The notes beneath the pieces were generated by a model. That model searched no databases and was not told the DNA's origin. It saw only the letters and a program-made list of their open reading frames with translations. The position numbers were made by a program, and so were the translations under genes. A stretch of DNA of 64,000 nucleotides, taken from NCBI RefSeq assembly GCF_030440515.1, contig NZ_CP076543.1, positions 6,396,501 to 6,460,500 of the forward strand, written 5' to 3'. The stretch comes from Streptomyces xanthophaeus (GTDB lineage: Bacteria; Actinomycetota; Actinomycetes; Streptomycetales; Streptomycetaceae). Shown here one piece after another: positions 46,200 to 56,725 of the stretch (within the stretch, counting starts at the first letter, position 1; every line of letters begins with the position of its first letter).

Positions 46200-47039
46200 T
46201 TAGGCGGCAGCGCGGTGTTCCTGTTCGGCCTCGACCGAGGCGTTCCAGTCGCGCTTGATCGCACGCCAGCCCTCGTCCGTCTCGCCCAGGCGCCAGTAGC
46301 CCGAGATCGACAGGCGCTCGCGCGGGACGCCGCGCTCCATGCGCAGGTGGCGGCGCAGGTCCTTGACGAAGCCGGCCTCGCCGTGGACGAACGCGTGGAC
46401 GTCCGCGGAGGGGAACTCCATGGCGGTGACGGCCTCCACCAGGGCCTCGCCCACCGGGCGGTCGCCGCGGTGCAGCCAGATCGGGACGATGCCGTCCGGG
46501 GTGGCGACCTTCAGCTCGTCGGCCGGACCGTCGATCTCGACGATGGCGTGGACCCGTGCGCCCGCCGGCATCCGCTCCATCGCGGCGGCGATCGCCGGAA
46601 GGGCGCTCTCGTCGCCCACCAGGAGGTGCCAGCCGGCCGCAGGGTCCGGGGCGTAGGCGCCGCCCGGGCCGAGGAAGCGTACGAGCTCGCCCGGTTGCAC
46701 CCGCGCCGCCCAGGGGCCGGCCAGGCCCTCGTCGCCGTGGACCACGAAGTCGAGGGTCAGCTCCAGGTGCGCGGGGTCCCAGCTCCGTACCGTGTACGCG
46801 CGCTGGCGCGGCCACTGCGCGCGGGGGAAATCTGCGCGGATCCGGTCCAGGTCCCACGGCGCGGGGTAGCTGACCCCCGCCGGGGCGAACAGCAGCTTGA
46901 CGTAATGGTCGGTGTACTCGCCCGCGCCGAACTCCCGGAGGCCCTCACCGCCCAGCACGAGCCGCACCATGTGCGGCGAAAGCCGCTCGGTGCGTACGAC
47001 GACGGCGGTGCCGACGGTGCGGGCGCGTCCTTCTGCCAC
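46200..47039 (-). CDS. Siderophore-interacting FAD protein (ferric-siderophore reductase)
   Basis: This 279-residue SIP-family flavoprotein has the FAD-binding motif QRAYTVRSWDPAHLELTLDFVVHGDEGLAGPWA and a C-terminal NAD(P)H-binding half ending in SISGYWRLGETDEGW. Such enzymes release iron from imported siderophores by reduction. GTG at 47039 follows GGGGAG. A near-perfect iron box sits 23 bp upstream, so it should be repressed by an IdeR/DmdR-type regulator when iron is sufficient. It stands alone with no siderophore genes beside it. Confidence 0.93.
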   Translation of the reverse strand: MAEGRARTVGTAVVVRTERLSPHMVRLVLGGEGLREFGAGEYTDHYVKLLFAPAGVSYPAPWDLDRIRADFPRAQWPRQRAYTVRSWDPAHLELTLDFVVHGDEGLAGPWAARVQPGELVRFLGPGGAYAPDPAAGWHLLVGDESALPAIAAAMERMPAGARVHAIVEIDGPADELKVATPDGIVPIWLHRGDRPVGEALVEAVTAMEFPSADVHAFVHGEAGFVKDLRRHLRMERGVPRERLSISGYWRLGETDEGWRAIKRDWNASVEAEQEHRAAA

Positions 47040-47061
47040 GGTGACTCCCCTGACTCCATGA

Positions 47062-47081
47062 AACTTAGCCTTACCTAAGTT
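47062..47081. promoter_or_regulatory. Iron box (DmdR/IdeR site)
   Basis: AACTTAGCCTTACCTAAGTT is a 20-bp palindrome with perfect 7-bp arms and closely matches the IdeR/DmdR consensus (TTAGGTTAGGCTAACCTAA). It overlaps the likely promoter of the siderophore-interacting protein gene. Confidence 0.9.
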
Positions 47082-47087
47082 ATCACC

Positions 47088-48011
47088 TCATGGGCGCAGC
47101 GCACTGCTCAGCCGAGCGACTGCGCCCCCCAGACCCCACCGATGGGCTAGCGCATCCACCAGTTCGGGCTGCGCCGGGGCCGTCGGACGGGTCGGGTCGA
47201 ACGCCGGAAGCGGCACGTCGGAGGCCACCTGGACCACCTTCGGCGCCACCGCCAGATAGGGCCGGGACTCGTCCAGCCTCTTGCGCTGGGTCGGCGTCAG
47301 CTTCGACTTCGGGTCGTCGATCGCCGCGATGATCCCGGCCAGGGTGCCGTAGGCGTCCAGGAGTTTGGCGGCCGTCTTCTCGCCGATTCCGGGGACGCCC
47401 GGCAGGCCGTCGCTCGGGTCGCCGCGCAGCAGTGCCAGATCCGCGTAACCGGGGCCGTCCACCCCGTACTTCTCGCGGAGCCACGCCTCGTCGGTCACCT
47501 GCAGGGTGCCCACGCCCTTGAGCGGATACAGCACCCGCCGCTGCCGGGCGTCGTCCACCAGCTGGTACAGGTCCCGGTCGCCGGTGACGATGTCCACCGG
47601 GCCGCTCGCGCGGGCGGTGAGCGTGCCGATCACGTCGTCCGCCTCGTACCCGGCGACCCCGACCCGGGCGATGCCGAACGCGTCCAGCGCCGCCTCGATG
47701 ATCGGCACCTGCGGGGCGAGCGTGTCCGGGGTCTCCTCCACGTCGGGGCCGGTCTCGGTCTCCTCGGCCACCCGGTGCGCCTTGTAGGAGGGGATCAGCT
47801 CCACCCGCCAGTGAGGCCGCCAGTCGGCGTCCATGCACGCCACCAGATCGTCCGGCCGGTGGTCCTGGACGAGCCGGCCGATGAAGTCGAGCAGCCCGCG
47901 CACGGCGTTGACCGGGGTGCCGTCGGGGGCCTTCACCGAGTCCGGCACACCGAAGTAGGCGCGGTAGTAGAGGGAGGCGGTGTCCAGGAGCATCAGGCGT
48001 CGTGTCGTCAC
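47088..48011 (-). CDS. 5'-3' exonuclease (PolI-like)
   Basis: This 307-residue protein is a stand-alone version of the 5' nuclease domain of DNA polymerase I. It has LLDTASLYYRAYFGVPDSVKAPDG at the start, the metal-binding YEADDVIGTL and VTGDRDLYQLVDD, and the helix-hairpin-helix GVPGIGEKTAAKLLDAYG. It removes 5' flaps or RNA primers. No good ribosome binding site precedes either GTG 48011 or ATG 47993; the frame stays open to 48092. I chose GTG 48011, which may start a leaderless message. Confidence 0.88.
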   Translation of the reverse strand: MTTRRLMLLDTASLYYRAYFGVPDSVKAPDGTPVNAVRGLLDFIGRLVQDHRPDDLVACMDADWRPHWRVELIPSYKAHRVAEETETGPDVEETPDTLAPQVPIIEAALDAFGIARVGVAGYEADDVIGTLTARASGPVDIVTGDRDLYQLVDDARQRRVLYPLKGVGTLQVTDEAWLREKYGVDGPGYADLALLRGDPSDGLPGVPGIGEKTAAKLLDAYGTLAGIIAAIDDPKSKLTPTQRKRLDESRPYLAVAPKVVQVASDVPLPAFDPTRPTAPAQPELVDALAHRWGLGGAVARLSSALRP

Positions 48012-48192
48012 GGAGTCGATGATGCCGCAACGCACCCCGGCGGAGGTCCGGGCCGCCCGGACGGTCCGCGCCGCGACGGACAGTGAGCGCATGTGTACGG
48101 GAAGAGCCGTGCACGCGAAACCGGAGGCGGTTGCTGCGTAAGGTGCTTACAGCACACCGATGTGCGACAGACATGGGGAGGGCAGCCCCGAC

Positions 48193-48843
48193 ATGAACGA
48201 CAGGGACGGCACCGACGGCAGCGATGGCATGGACGGCAAGCTGAACGACAGGGACGACAAGAGCAAGGACAAGGACGGCAAGGAGCCGCTCCGGGTGGGC
48301 GTGGCCGTGCGCAAGCGGCGCCGCGCGCTCCATCTCACGCTGGCCGCCGTGTCGGCGCGCAGCGGCCTGTCGGTGCCCTTCCTGAGTCAGATAGAGAACG
48401 AGCGGGCCCGGCCCAGCATGCGCTCCCTGGAGCGGGTCGCGGACGCGCTGGAGACCACGGCCGTCGAGCTGCTGGCCGCCTCCGACACCGCGCGCACGGT
48501 GGACCTCGTACGGGCCGGTGACGCCTCCGGGCTCACTCCGTTCCCGGGCGTGCGGCCCCTGGTACGCGGTCACCACCAGCTGCACGCGATGGAGTTCACC
48601 GGGGACCAGGACGCCGGACGCGAGTACCAGCACCGCAACGACGAACTGATGTACGTGGTCGAGGGTGCCTGCCAGGTCGAAGCGGAGGGAAGGGCGTACC
48701 GGCTGGAGAGCGGGGACGCGCTGTTCCTGTCCGGCGGCGTGCGGCACCGCTGGCGGGCGGTCACCGAGGAGACCCGGATCCTGGTCGTCGCGGTGGGCGA
48801 GCACATCCACGCGACCTCCGAGCCCCCGTCGCCGGGACACTGA
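48193..48843 (+). CDS. XRE-family regulator with cupin domain
   Basis: This 216-residue regulator has an HTH_3 domain (VRKRRRALHLTLAAVSARSGLSVPFLSQIENERARPSM, about 40-85) and a C-terminal cupin sensor domain (QHRNDELMYVVEGACQVEAEGRAYRLESGDALFLSGGVRHRW). The first 35 residues are a strange Asp/Lys/Gly-rich repeat (NDRDGTDGSDGMDGK, then NDRDDKSKDKDGKE), probably disordered. ATG at 48193 follows GGGGAGGG. It probably shares a transcript with the next gene, which starts 5 bp after its stop codon. Confidence 0.9.
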   Translation: MNDRDGTDGSDGMDGKLNDRDDKSKDKDGKEPLRVGVAVRKRRRALHLTLAAVSARSGLSVPFLSQIENERARPSMRSLERVADALETTAVELLAASDTARTVDLVRAGDASGLTPFPGVRPLVRGHHQLHAMEFTGDQDAGREYQHRNDELMYVVEGACQVEAEGRAYRLESGDALFLSGGVRHRWRAVTEETRILVVAVGEHIHATSEPPSPGH

Positions 48844-48848
48844 GCGAC

Positions 48849-49568
48849 GTGCGGCGGGTCGTCTCGCTGGTGCCCTCGCTGACCGAGGCCGTGGCCGTGA
48901 GCGCGCCGGGGCTGCTGGTCGGGGTCACCGACTGGTGCACGCACCCGGGGGACCTCGGCGACGCGGTGCGGATCGGGGGGACGAAGAACCCCGACGTACG
49001 GCGGATCGCGGAGCTCCGGCCGGACCTGGTGATCGCCAACGAGGAGGAGAACCGGGCCCCCGACCTGGCGGCGCTGCGCGCGGCCGGTGTGGAGGTGCTG
49101 GTCACCGAGGTCCGGGACCTGCCGCAGGCGCTGCGGGAGCTGGACCGGGTGCTGGTGGGGGCGCTGGGGCTGTCGAGGCCGGGGTGGCTGGCGGACGCGG
49201 AGCGTGCGTGGGCCGGGGTGCAGCCGGCCGGCCCGCTCACCGCCTTCGTGCCGATCTGGCGGCGGCCGTGGATGGTGCTGGGCCGGGACACCTTTGCCGG
49301 GGACCTGCTGGCACGGCTGGGCGTGCGCAACGTCTACGCCGCCCATGCGGAGCGGTACCCGCGGGTGCCGGTGGAGGAACTCGCCGCGGCCGGCTGCGAT
49401 CTGGTGGTGCTGCCGGACGAGCCGTACCGATTCACCGCCGAGGACGGGCCGGAGGCCTTCCCGGGGCTGCCTGCCGCGCTGGTCAGCGGGCGCCACCTGA
49501 CCTGGTACGGGCCCTCTCTGGCGGAGGCCCCGGGGGTGCTGGCCGAGGCCCTGCGGGCGGCGCGGTAG
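48849..49568 (+). CDS. BtuF/FepB-type substrate-binding protein without signal peptide
   Basis: This 239-residue protein has the fold of helical-backbone metal receptors (BtuF, periplasmic binding type III): VVSLVPSLTEAVAV, VIANEEENRAPDLAALRAAGVEVLVTEV and the C-terminal lobe with LVVLPDEPYRFT. The frame begins RRVVSLVP right at the first strand of the fold, so there is no export signal or lipobox. It would stay in the cytoplasm. GTG at 48849 is the start, five bases after the XRE-cupin gene. Ligand unknown; a cobalamin- or siderophore-like ligand sensor for its neighbour is possible. Confidence 0.85.
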   Translation: MRRVVSLVPSLTEAVAVSAPGLLVGVTDWCTHPGDLGDAVRIGGTKNPDVRRIAELRPDLVIANEEENRAPDLAALRAAGVEVLVTEVRDLPQALRELDRVLVGALGLSRPGWLADAERAWAGVQPAGPLTAFVPIWRRPWMVLGRDTFAGDLLARLGVRNVYAAHAERYPRVPVEELAAAGCDLVVLPDEPYRFTAEDGPEAFPGLPAALVSGRHLTWYGPSLAEAPGVLAEALRAAR

Positions 49569-49602
49569 CCCTTCGGGTCCGGGGTCCGGCGGGTCGGTGG
49601 TC

Positions 49603-49649
49603 CTGGGGCTCCGCCCCAGACCCCGCGCCTCAATCGCCGGCGGGGCTGG
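49603..49649 (+). repeat. REP-like intergenic element, copy 2
   Basis: Hairpin CTGGGGC-TCC-GCCCCAG followed by GCGCCTCAATCGCCGGCGGG. Same plan as at 46106 and 63794. Confidence 0.75.
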
Positions 49650-49672
49650 GTGGTGTGGGGCGGTGCCCCGCC

Positions 49673-49908
49673 GGAGTGTCTCCTCGGCTCGCGCGGTGCG
49701 GCATGTCGCGGCCATACGCGGTGGTGCGCGCTCGTCCTGCGGGGACACTCCGCCGTGTCCCCGCCCCACGGCAGGGCTGCGACAGTGCCCCGAAGCCGGC
49801 CTGACGCGTGGGGAGCGGGGACGGGGAGGGGTGTCCCCGCAGGACGAGCGCGCAACCACCGAGTACCGCCGGGACATGCCCGCACGCGCCGAGCCGAGGA
49901 GACACCCC
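49673..49908. repeat. Large inverted-repeat element (MITE-like)
   Basis: Left arm 49673-49751 (GTGTCTCCTCGGCTCG ... CTCGTCCTGCGGGGACAC) is an imperfect reverse complement of right arm 49828-49908. The sequence just inside, GTCCCCGCCCCACG with CGTGGGGAGCGGGGAC, also pairs, leaving a small central loop. The whole unit could fold into one long stem. No reading frame or transposase is present. Confidence 0.75.
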
Positions 49909-49913
49909 TCCCC

Positions 49914-50022
49914 GGCCCCGCGGACCAGCCCGAACCTGCCCGCCCCGCCGACGGGAATGGCCCCGCGGACCGACCCCCACCTGCCCGCCCCGCCGAGGAG
50001 AATGGCCCCGCGGACCGGCCCT
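49914..50022 (+). repeat. 45-bp tandem repeat
   Basis: Two full units (49914-49958 and 49959-50003, 39 of 45 bases identical) and a partial third start with GGCCCCGCGGACC and contain CCTGCCCGCCCCGCCGA. It abuts the inverted-repeat element. Confidence 0.75.
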
Positions 50023-50070
50023 ACCGCACCTGGATCCCGGCCCGTGCCGTCGGCACCCGCGGACCGGTTC

Positions 50071-51228
<1,158 letters not shown>

Positions 51229-51283
51229 GGATCCAGCCTCACGCCCGGGCGGAGGGGGCGGCAGAGGTCATCTTCCTATGAGG

Positions 51284-51302
51284 CCATAAACTGATGTTAT
51301 GG
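51284..51302. promoter_or_regulatory. LysR-type palindrome overlapping the regulator start codon
   Basis: CCATAA-ACTGATG-TTATGG is a perfect 6-bp inverted repeat, an ATAA-N7-TTAT LysR box, in the TDT/LysR divergent intergenic region. Its right arm includes the ATG of the LysR gene (51299-51301). Confidence 0.6.
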
Positions 51303-52222
51303 GTAATGAGGAGTGGGTTCCGCTGGCGCACCGGGTACCGGACCTGGGCGCGCTGGAACTGCTGCTCGCGGTCGCGCGGGTCGGCAGCCTGAGCGGCGCG
51401 GCCCGGCGGCTCGGCATCACCCAGCCCGCCGCGAGCAGTCGCATCCGGGCGATGGAGACCCGGCTCGGCGTGGCCCTGGTCGACCGCTCGCCGCGCGGGT
51501 CGACGCTGACGGCCGAGGGCGCGCTCGTCACGGACTGGGCCCGGCGGGTGGTGGAGGCGGCGGAGGCCTTCGATGCGGGGGCGCAGGCGCTGCGCGGGCG
51601 GCGGGACTCGCGGCTGCGGGTGGCCGCCAGCATGACCATCGCGGAATACCTGCTGCCGGGTTGGCTCATCGCCCTGCGCGGGCAGCGCCCGGACACGGCG
51701 GTGTCCCTGCACGCCGGGAACTCGGCGGTGGTCGCCGAACGGGTCCTGGCGCACGAGGCCGACCTCGGCTTCGTGGAGGGACTGACCGTGCCCGAGGGGC
51801 TGGATTCGGCGGTGATCGCGCAGGACCGCCTGGTGGTGGCGGTGGCCCCGGGGCATCCGTGGGCCCGCCGCGCCAAGGGGGTGGCGGCGGCGGAGCTGGC
51901 CTCGACGCCGTTGATCCTGCGCGAGCGGGGGTCCGGCACGCGACAGGTACTGGACGCCGCGCTGGCCTCGGCCGGCGGGCTGGCCGAGCCGCTGCTGGAA
52001 CTGGCGTCGACCACGGCGGTGAAGGCCGCGGCGCTGAGCGGTGCGGGGCCGTGCGTGCTGTCGGAGCTGGCGGTCGGGGACGAACTGGGCGCGCGGCGGC
52101 TGGTGGAGGTCCCGGTGTCGGGCGCGCCGCTCGACCGGGCCCTGCGGGCGGTCTGGCCGACGGGCTCCCGCCCGGCGGGCCCGGCCCGTGACCTGCTGTC
52201 CCTGACCCACCGCCGGATCTAG
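51299..52222 (+). CDS. LysR-family transcriptional regulator
   Basis: This 307-residue regulator has an N-terminal LysR helix-turn-helix (LELLLAVARVGSLSGAARRLGITQPAASSRIRAMETRLG) and a periplasmic-binding-type effector domain. ATG at 51299 has no ribosome binding site at normal distance and lies inside an operator-like palindrome, suggesting a leaderless message with tight autoregulation. Divergent from the TDT transporter gene. Confidence 0.92.
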   Translation: MGNEEWVPLAHRVPDLGALELLLAVARVGSLSGAARRLGITQPAASSRIRAMETRLGVALVDRSPRGSTLTAEGALVTDWARRVVEAAEAFDAGAQALRGRRDSRLRVAASMTIAEYLLPGWLIALRGQRPDTAVSLHAGNSAVVAERVLAHEADLGFVEGLTVPEGLDSAVIAQDRLVVAVAPGHPWARRAKGVAAAELASTPLILRERGSGTRQVLDAALASAGGLAEPLLELASTTAVKAAALSGAGPCVLSELAVGDELGARRLVEVPVSGAPLDRALRAVWPTGSRPAGPARDLLSLTHRRI

Positions 52223-52332
52223 TCCGTTCGGGCGAGGAGGGATCGATTCGGCGCGGGGCGGACGGTGACCGGCGTGCGCGACGCAGGAAAGGTGGCTCCT
52301 GCACGTTTGTCGCTCTCCCGAGGAGAACCCAG

Positions 52333-52689
52333 ATGCGTCTTCGCCATGCCGCCGTCGCCGCCTTCGGCGCCGTCACCCTGCTGCTCACGATCCCGACGTC
52401 GGCCTCGGCCGCCACAGGAGAGTTCCAGTACACGGTCGCCGGTCTCGACGGCAGGCCGCTGAGGGTCGTACTGGAGAACCCGCCGAGCGGCGAGTGCATC
52501 ACGCTGCCCGAGGTGGCCGACCCCGCGGCCAGTTCCCCGGCGCACTCGCCCCGCAACCGGACCGACGAGGTGGCGCTCGTGTTCACGGAGCCGGACTGCA
52601 CGGGCCGGGAGTTCGCGCTGCGGCCGCGCACGGGCTACGGCTCGGAGCGCCTGGAACTGCGGTCGGTGGTCTTCGTCCGGCCCGAGTGA
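52333..52689 (+). CDS. Small secreted protein of unknown function
   Basis: This 118-residue protein has a clear signal peptide (hydrophobic VAAFGAVTLLLTIPTSASA, cleavage predicted after ASA) and a mature part of about 90 residues with two cysteines, C in GECITLP and C in PDCTGRE, that may form a disulfide. The ATG follows CGAGGAGAA. No domain recognised. Confidence 0.75.
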   Translation: MRLRHAAVAAFGAVTLLLTIPTSASAATGEFQYTVAGLDGRPLRVVLENPPSGECITLPEVADPAASSPAHSPRNRTDEVALVFTEPDCTGREFALRPRTGYGSERLELRSVVFVRPE

Positions 52690-52706
52690 GGAACGCCCGG
52701 GGCGGC

Positions 52707-53501
52707 TCAGCTCGCCGAGCTGAGCCGCTTCGTCAGGAGCGAGCCCACGACGATCAGGGCGACACCCAGCCACCACATGTCGTCGAAGATCAGGACGGCG
52801 ATCCCGATCGGCACCAGCAGGCCTGCCAGCGGCAGCAACAGTCCCGCGGGGCCGGGTGGTTCGGGGCCCTCGCCGGTGGCCTCGCGGACCGCGCGGGCGC
52901 GGACCACGTCCGGGTACCAGACGGTGAACTTCAGCGCGGCGACGATGGCCAGGATCTGGATGATCCAGCCGGTCCAGATGTTGTTCGGGTTGTGCAGGAC
53001 CAGGTCCCCGTAGGCGCCCGCGAGGGCCGCCACCACGAAGGCCGCACCCCACACGCCCGTGATCACGTAGTTGGCGCGGATGAAGCCGGGCGCGTGCCAG
53101 TGCGAGGGATCGACCTGTTCACGGGCGTACTGGAGGGTGAAGGGCATCCCCACCGCCATCGAGCCGAAGGCGATCACGGCCAGGGTGATGTTCGCGACCT
53201 CGCCCGCGTACGTCTCCAGCCAGCGCAGGGTCCCCTCGCTCGCCAGGGCTCCGACGACGGCCATCGAGGCGAAGAACACCACGTCGGCCAGTTCCAGGAG
53301 TTTCCAGCTGCTGCCGCGGTTGATCAGGTGGCTCGCCGCGATGAGCGCGACGGCCGTGGCCAGCGCCAGTCCGACCGCGAGCTCGAACCGCCCCGGGCCG
53401 ACCAGCAGTGAGAAGACGATCCACGGGGCCATTCCGATGACCGGGTTCTCCAGGAGCCTGGAGACCGGGCCGGATGCCGTGCCCTCCGCTTCGGTCCGCA
53501 T
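52707..53501 (-). CDS. Multi-span membrane protein of unknown function
   Basis: This 264-residue integral membrane protein has about seven hydrophobic segments (for example PWIVFSLLVG, ALATAVALIAASHLI, NITLAVIAFGSMAVGM) with the charged motif YAREQVDPSHWHAPGFIRANYVI between segments. ATG at 53501 has GGAAGG immediately in front, so the upstream ATG at 53537 is also possible. Convergent with the small secreted protein gene. Function unknown. Confidence 0.75.
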   Translation of the reverse strand: MRTEAEGTASGPVSRLLENPVIGMAPWIVFSLLVGPGRFELAVGLALATAVALIAASHLINRGSSWKLLELADVVFFASMAVVGALASEGTLRWLETYAGEVANITLAVIAFGSMAVGMPFTLQYAREQVDPSHWHAPGFIRANYVITGVWGAAFVVAALAGAYGDLVLHNPNNIWTGWIIQILAIVAALKFTVWYPDVVRARAVREATGEGPEPPGPAGLLLPLAGLLVPIGIAVLIFDDMWWLGVALIVVGSLLTKRLSSAS

Positions 53502-53550
53502 CCTTCCAGCCTGCCCGCCGGGCGGGGGACCGGCCAATCGGGCCGGCCGG

Positions 53551-53592
53551 CCTCCGCCCCCCCGCCGTCGGGCGCGAGGGGAGGGGCGGAGG
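53551..53592 (-). terminator. Hairpin after the gamma-glutamyl hydrolase gene
   Basis: CCTCCGCCCC (53551-53560) pairs with GGGGCGGAGG (53583-53592), just beyond the stop codon of the leftward hydrolase gene at 53604. Confidence 0.55.
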
Positions 53593-53603
53593 GGGAGCGG
53601 GCG

Positions 53604-54311
53604 TCAGCCCACCGGTACCGCGGTGCGGACGGAGGCCGCCTCGACCAGGGCGGACATCACCCGCGTGTCCTTGTCCCGCTCCGGGTGCCACTGGACGCCC
53701 AGCACCCACCGCTCCGGGTCGGGCAGTTCGATCGCCTCCACCGTGCCGTCGACCGCGTGGGCGGAGACGACCAGGCCGCGGCCCAGCCGGTCGACGGCCT
53801 GGTGGTGGTAGGTCGGGACCTGCGCCTCCTCCGGGACCAGGTCCGCGTACCGGGTGCCGGGGACCGGGCGGACCGGGTGCCAGGAGATGGCCCCCGGGGT
53901 CTCGAAGTGGCCGTCGATGTGCTGGACCAGCGTGCCGCCCAGGGCCACGTTGAGGGCCTGCATGCCCCGGCAGATGCCGAGGAGGGGCAGGTCCGCGTCC
54001 AGCGCGGCGGCGATCAGAGCCAGCTCCCAGTGGTCGCGGACCGTGGCGGGGGCGCCCGTACGGGAGTCCCGCGCGGCTCCGTAATGCACCGGGTCCAGGT
54101 CCGGGCCGCCCGCGACGACCAGGCCGTCCACCCGGCTCAGCACCTCCGCCGCCGACCCGGGTTCGTCCGGCGGGAGCAGCACGGCCGCGCCGCCCGCCGC
54201 CTGGACGAGTTCGTAGTACCCGGTCGGTACGAGGCATGTCGGGAGGTCCCACACGCCGTAGCGGGTGGAGTCCTCGACGTAGGTGGTGATGCCGATGAGC
54301 GGCCTGGGCAC
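53604..54311 (-). CDS. Gamma-glutamyl hydrolase, class I glutamine amidotransferase (PuuD-like)
   Basis: This 235-residue peptidase C26 enzyme hydrolyses gamma-glutamyl amide bonds. The catalytic triad is visible: Cys114 in LLGICRGMQALN, His209 and Glu211 in GVQWHPERD. In PuuD it frees GABA from gamma-glutamyl-GABA; in this cluster the substrate is plausibly a gamma-glutamyl product made from the GlnA4 route. GTG at 54311 lies six bases after GGAGGT, although the frame is open far upstream. It probably follows the permease in one transcript. Confidence 0.92.
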   Translation of the reverse strand: MPRPLIGITTYVEDSTRYGVWDLPTCLVPTGYYELVQAAGGAAVLLPPDEPGSAAEVLSRVDGLVVAGGPDLDPVHYGAARDSRTGAPATVRDHWELALIAAALDADLPLLGICRGMQALNVALGGTLVQHIDGHFETPGAISWHPVRPVPGTRYADLVPEEAQVPTYHHQAVDRLGRGLVVSAHAVDGTVEAIELPDPERWVLGVQWHPERDKDTRVMSALVEAASVRTAVPVG

Positions 54312-54355
54312 GTTCGTTACCTCCAACAGGGGCAGAGCAGGGCAGGAACAGGGTT

Positions 54356-55834
<1,479 letters not shown>

Positions 55835-55853
55835 CGTGCGCTCCTGCCTCAGG

Positions 55854-55876
55854 GCAATGGTTGTGGGCCGTACCTT
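55854..55876. promoter_or_regulatory. Shared operator motif, site 1 (permease)
   Basis: GCAATGGTT-N8-TACCTT upstream of the permease gene. The same halves with the same 8-bp spacing occur at 56726-56748 upstream of the FadR-type regulator and glnA4. The halves read as a loose inverted repeat (AATGGT, ACCTT), as in GntR-family operators. Confidence 0.7.
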
Positions 55877-55957
55877 TGCCTTAGAGGGGCGGGGTGCGCA
55901 AGACCTCTGCGTTAAACAGAAGTTACGAAAGCCTCTCGGGCCGCCCCCCGGCGCCGC

Positions 55958-56704
55958 TCAGGTCAGGAAGCCCCGCAGCAGCGCGGCCGTGCCGCAGCAG
56001 TGCTCGCGCATGGTCTCCCGGGCCCCGGTCGCGTCGCCCTCCAGCACCGCCTCCACCAGCGTGCTGTGCTGCTGCTGGGAGTGCTCCAGGTTGCGCACGA
56101 GCAGCGGGATGCAGTCCAGCAGGTCGTTCACGGTGGCCCGGACGGCGGCGTACTGGGCCGTCAGGGTGGCGGACCCGGCCAGTTCGCACAGGGTGAGGTG
56201 GAAGAGCGTGTCCTGGCGGCGATAGTCGGCGAGCGGGGCGTCATGGGTGGCGGCCAGGGCGCCGAGCAGCCGTTCGGTGCCCTCCTCGGTCAGGCCCTGG
56301 GAGGCGCACAGTCCGGCCGCCCCCACCTCCAGGACCTCGCGGAACCGCAGGACGTCCTCGATGTCCACCCCCGCGACGCGCCGGCGCAGCTCCTCCTCGG
56401 CGCCGCCGGCCGGGGTGTCGGGCCGGGGCAGCACGAACGTTCCGCCGTACCGGCCGCGCCGGGCCTCCACGAGCCCCTGGTCCTGCAGCACCTTCAGCAC
56501 CTCGCGCAGGGTCACCCGGCTGATCCCCATGCGTTCCGCCAGTTCGCGCTCGGGCGGCAGCCGTTCGCCGCCCGGCACCAGACCCAGCCGGACCACCTGC
56601 AGGATCTGCTCCAGCGCCTCCTCGAAACCGTTGCCCGCCCGCACCTGCCGCAGCACGGGATTCAGTCGTGCGGTGGCGCCGCCTTCGCTCGCCGTATCGG
56701 TCAT
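55958..56704 (-). CDS. FadR-subfamily GntR regulator of the amine-utilisation cluster
   Basis: This 248-residue regulator has a GntR winged helix (LGLVPGGERLPPERELAERMGISRVTLREVLKVLQDQGLVEARRGRYGG, about 35-90) and a helical FCD effector domain. ATG at 56704 follows GGAGGAG. It is divergent from glnA4 across 77 bp and probably controls both arms of the cluster through the paired motif. The effector may be ethanolamine or a gamma-glutamyl intermediate. Confidence 0.92.
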   Translation of the reverse strand: MTDTASEGGATARLNPVLRQVRAGNGFEEALEQILQVVRLGLVPGGERLPPERELAERMGISRVTLREVLKVLQDQGLVEARRGRYGGTFVLPRPDTPAGGAEEELRRRVAGVDIEDVLRFREVLEVGAAGLCASQGLTEEGTERLLGALAATHDAPLADYRRQDTLFHLTLCELAGSATLTAQYAAVRATVNDLLDCIPLLVRNLEHSQQQHSTLVEAVLEGDATGARETMREHCCGTAALLRGFLT

Positions 56705-56725
56705 CTCGGCTCCTCCCCTTCCCAA

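Larger units (their letters stand above)
49569..50070. repeat. Repeat-rich intergenic region
   Basis: No gene is supported in this 502-bp gap. It is made of three repeat elements in a row: a REP-like unit (49603-49649), a 236-bp inverted-repeat structure (49673-49908) and a 45-bp tandem repeat (49914-50022). Confidence 0.75.
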
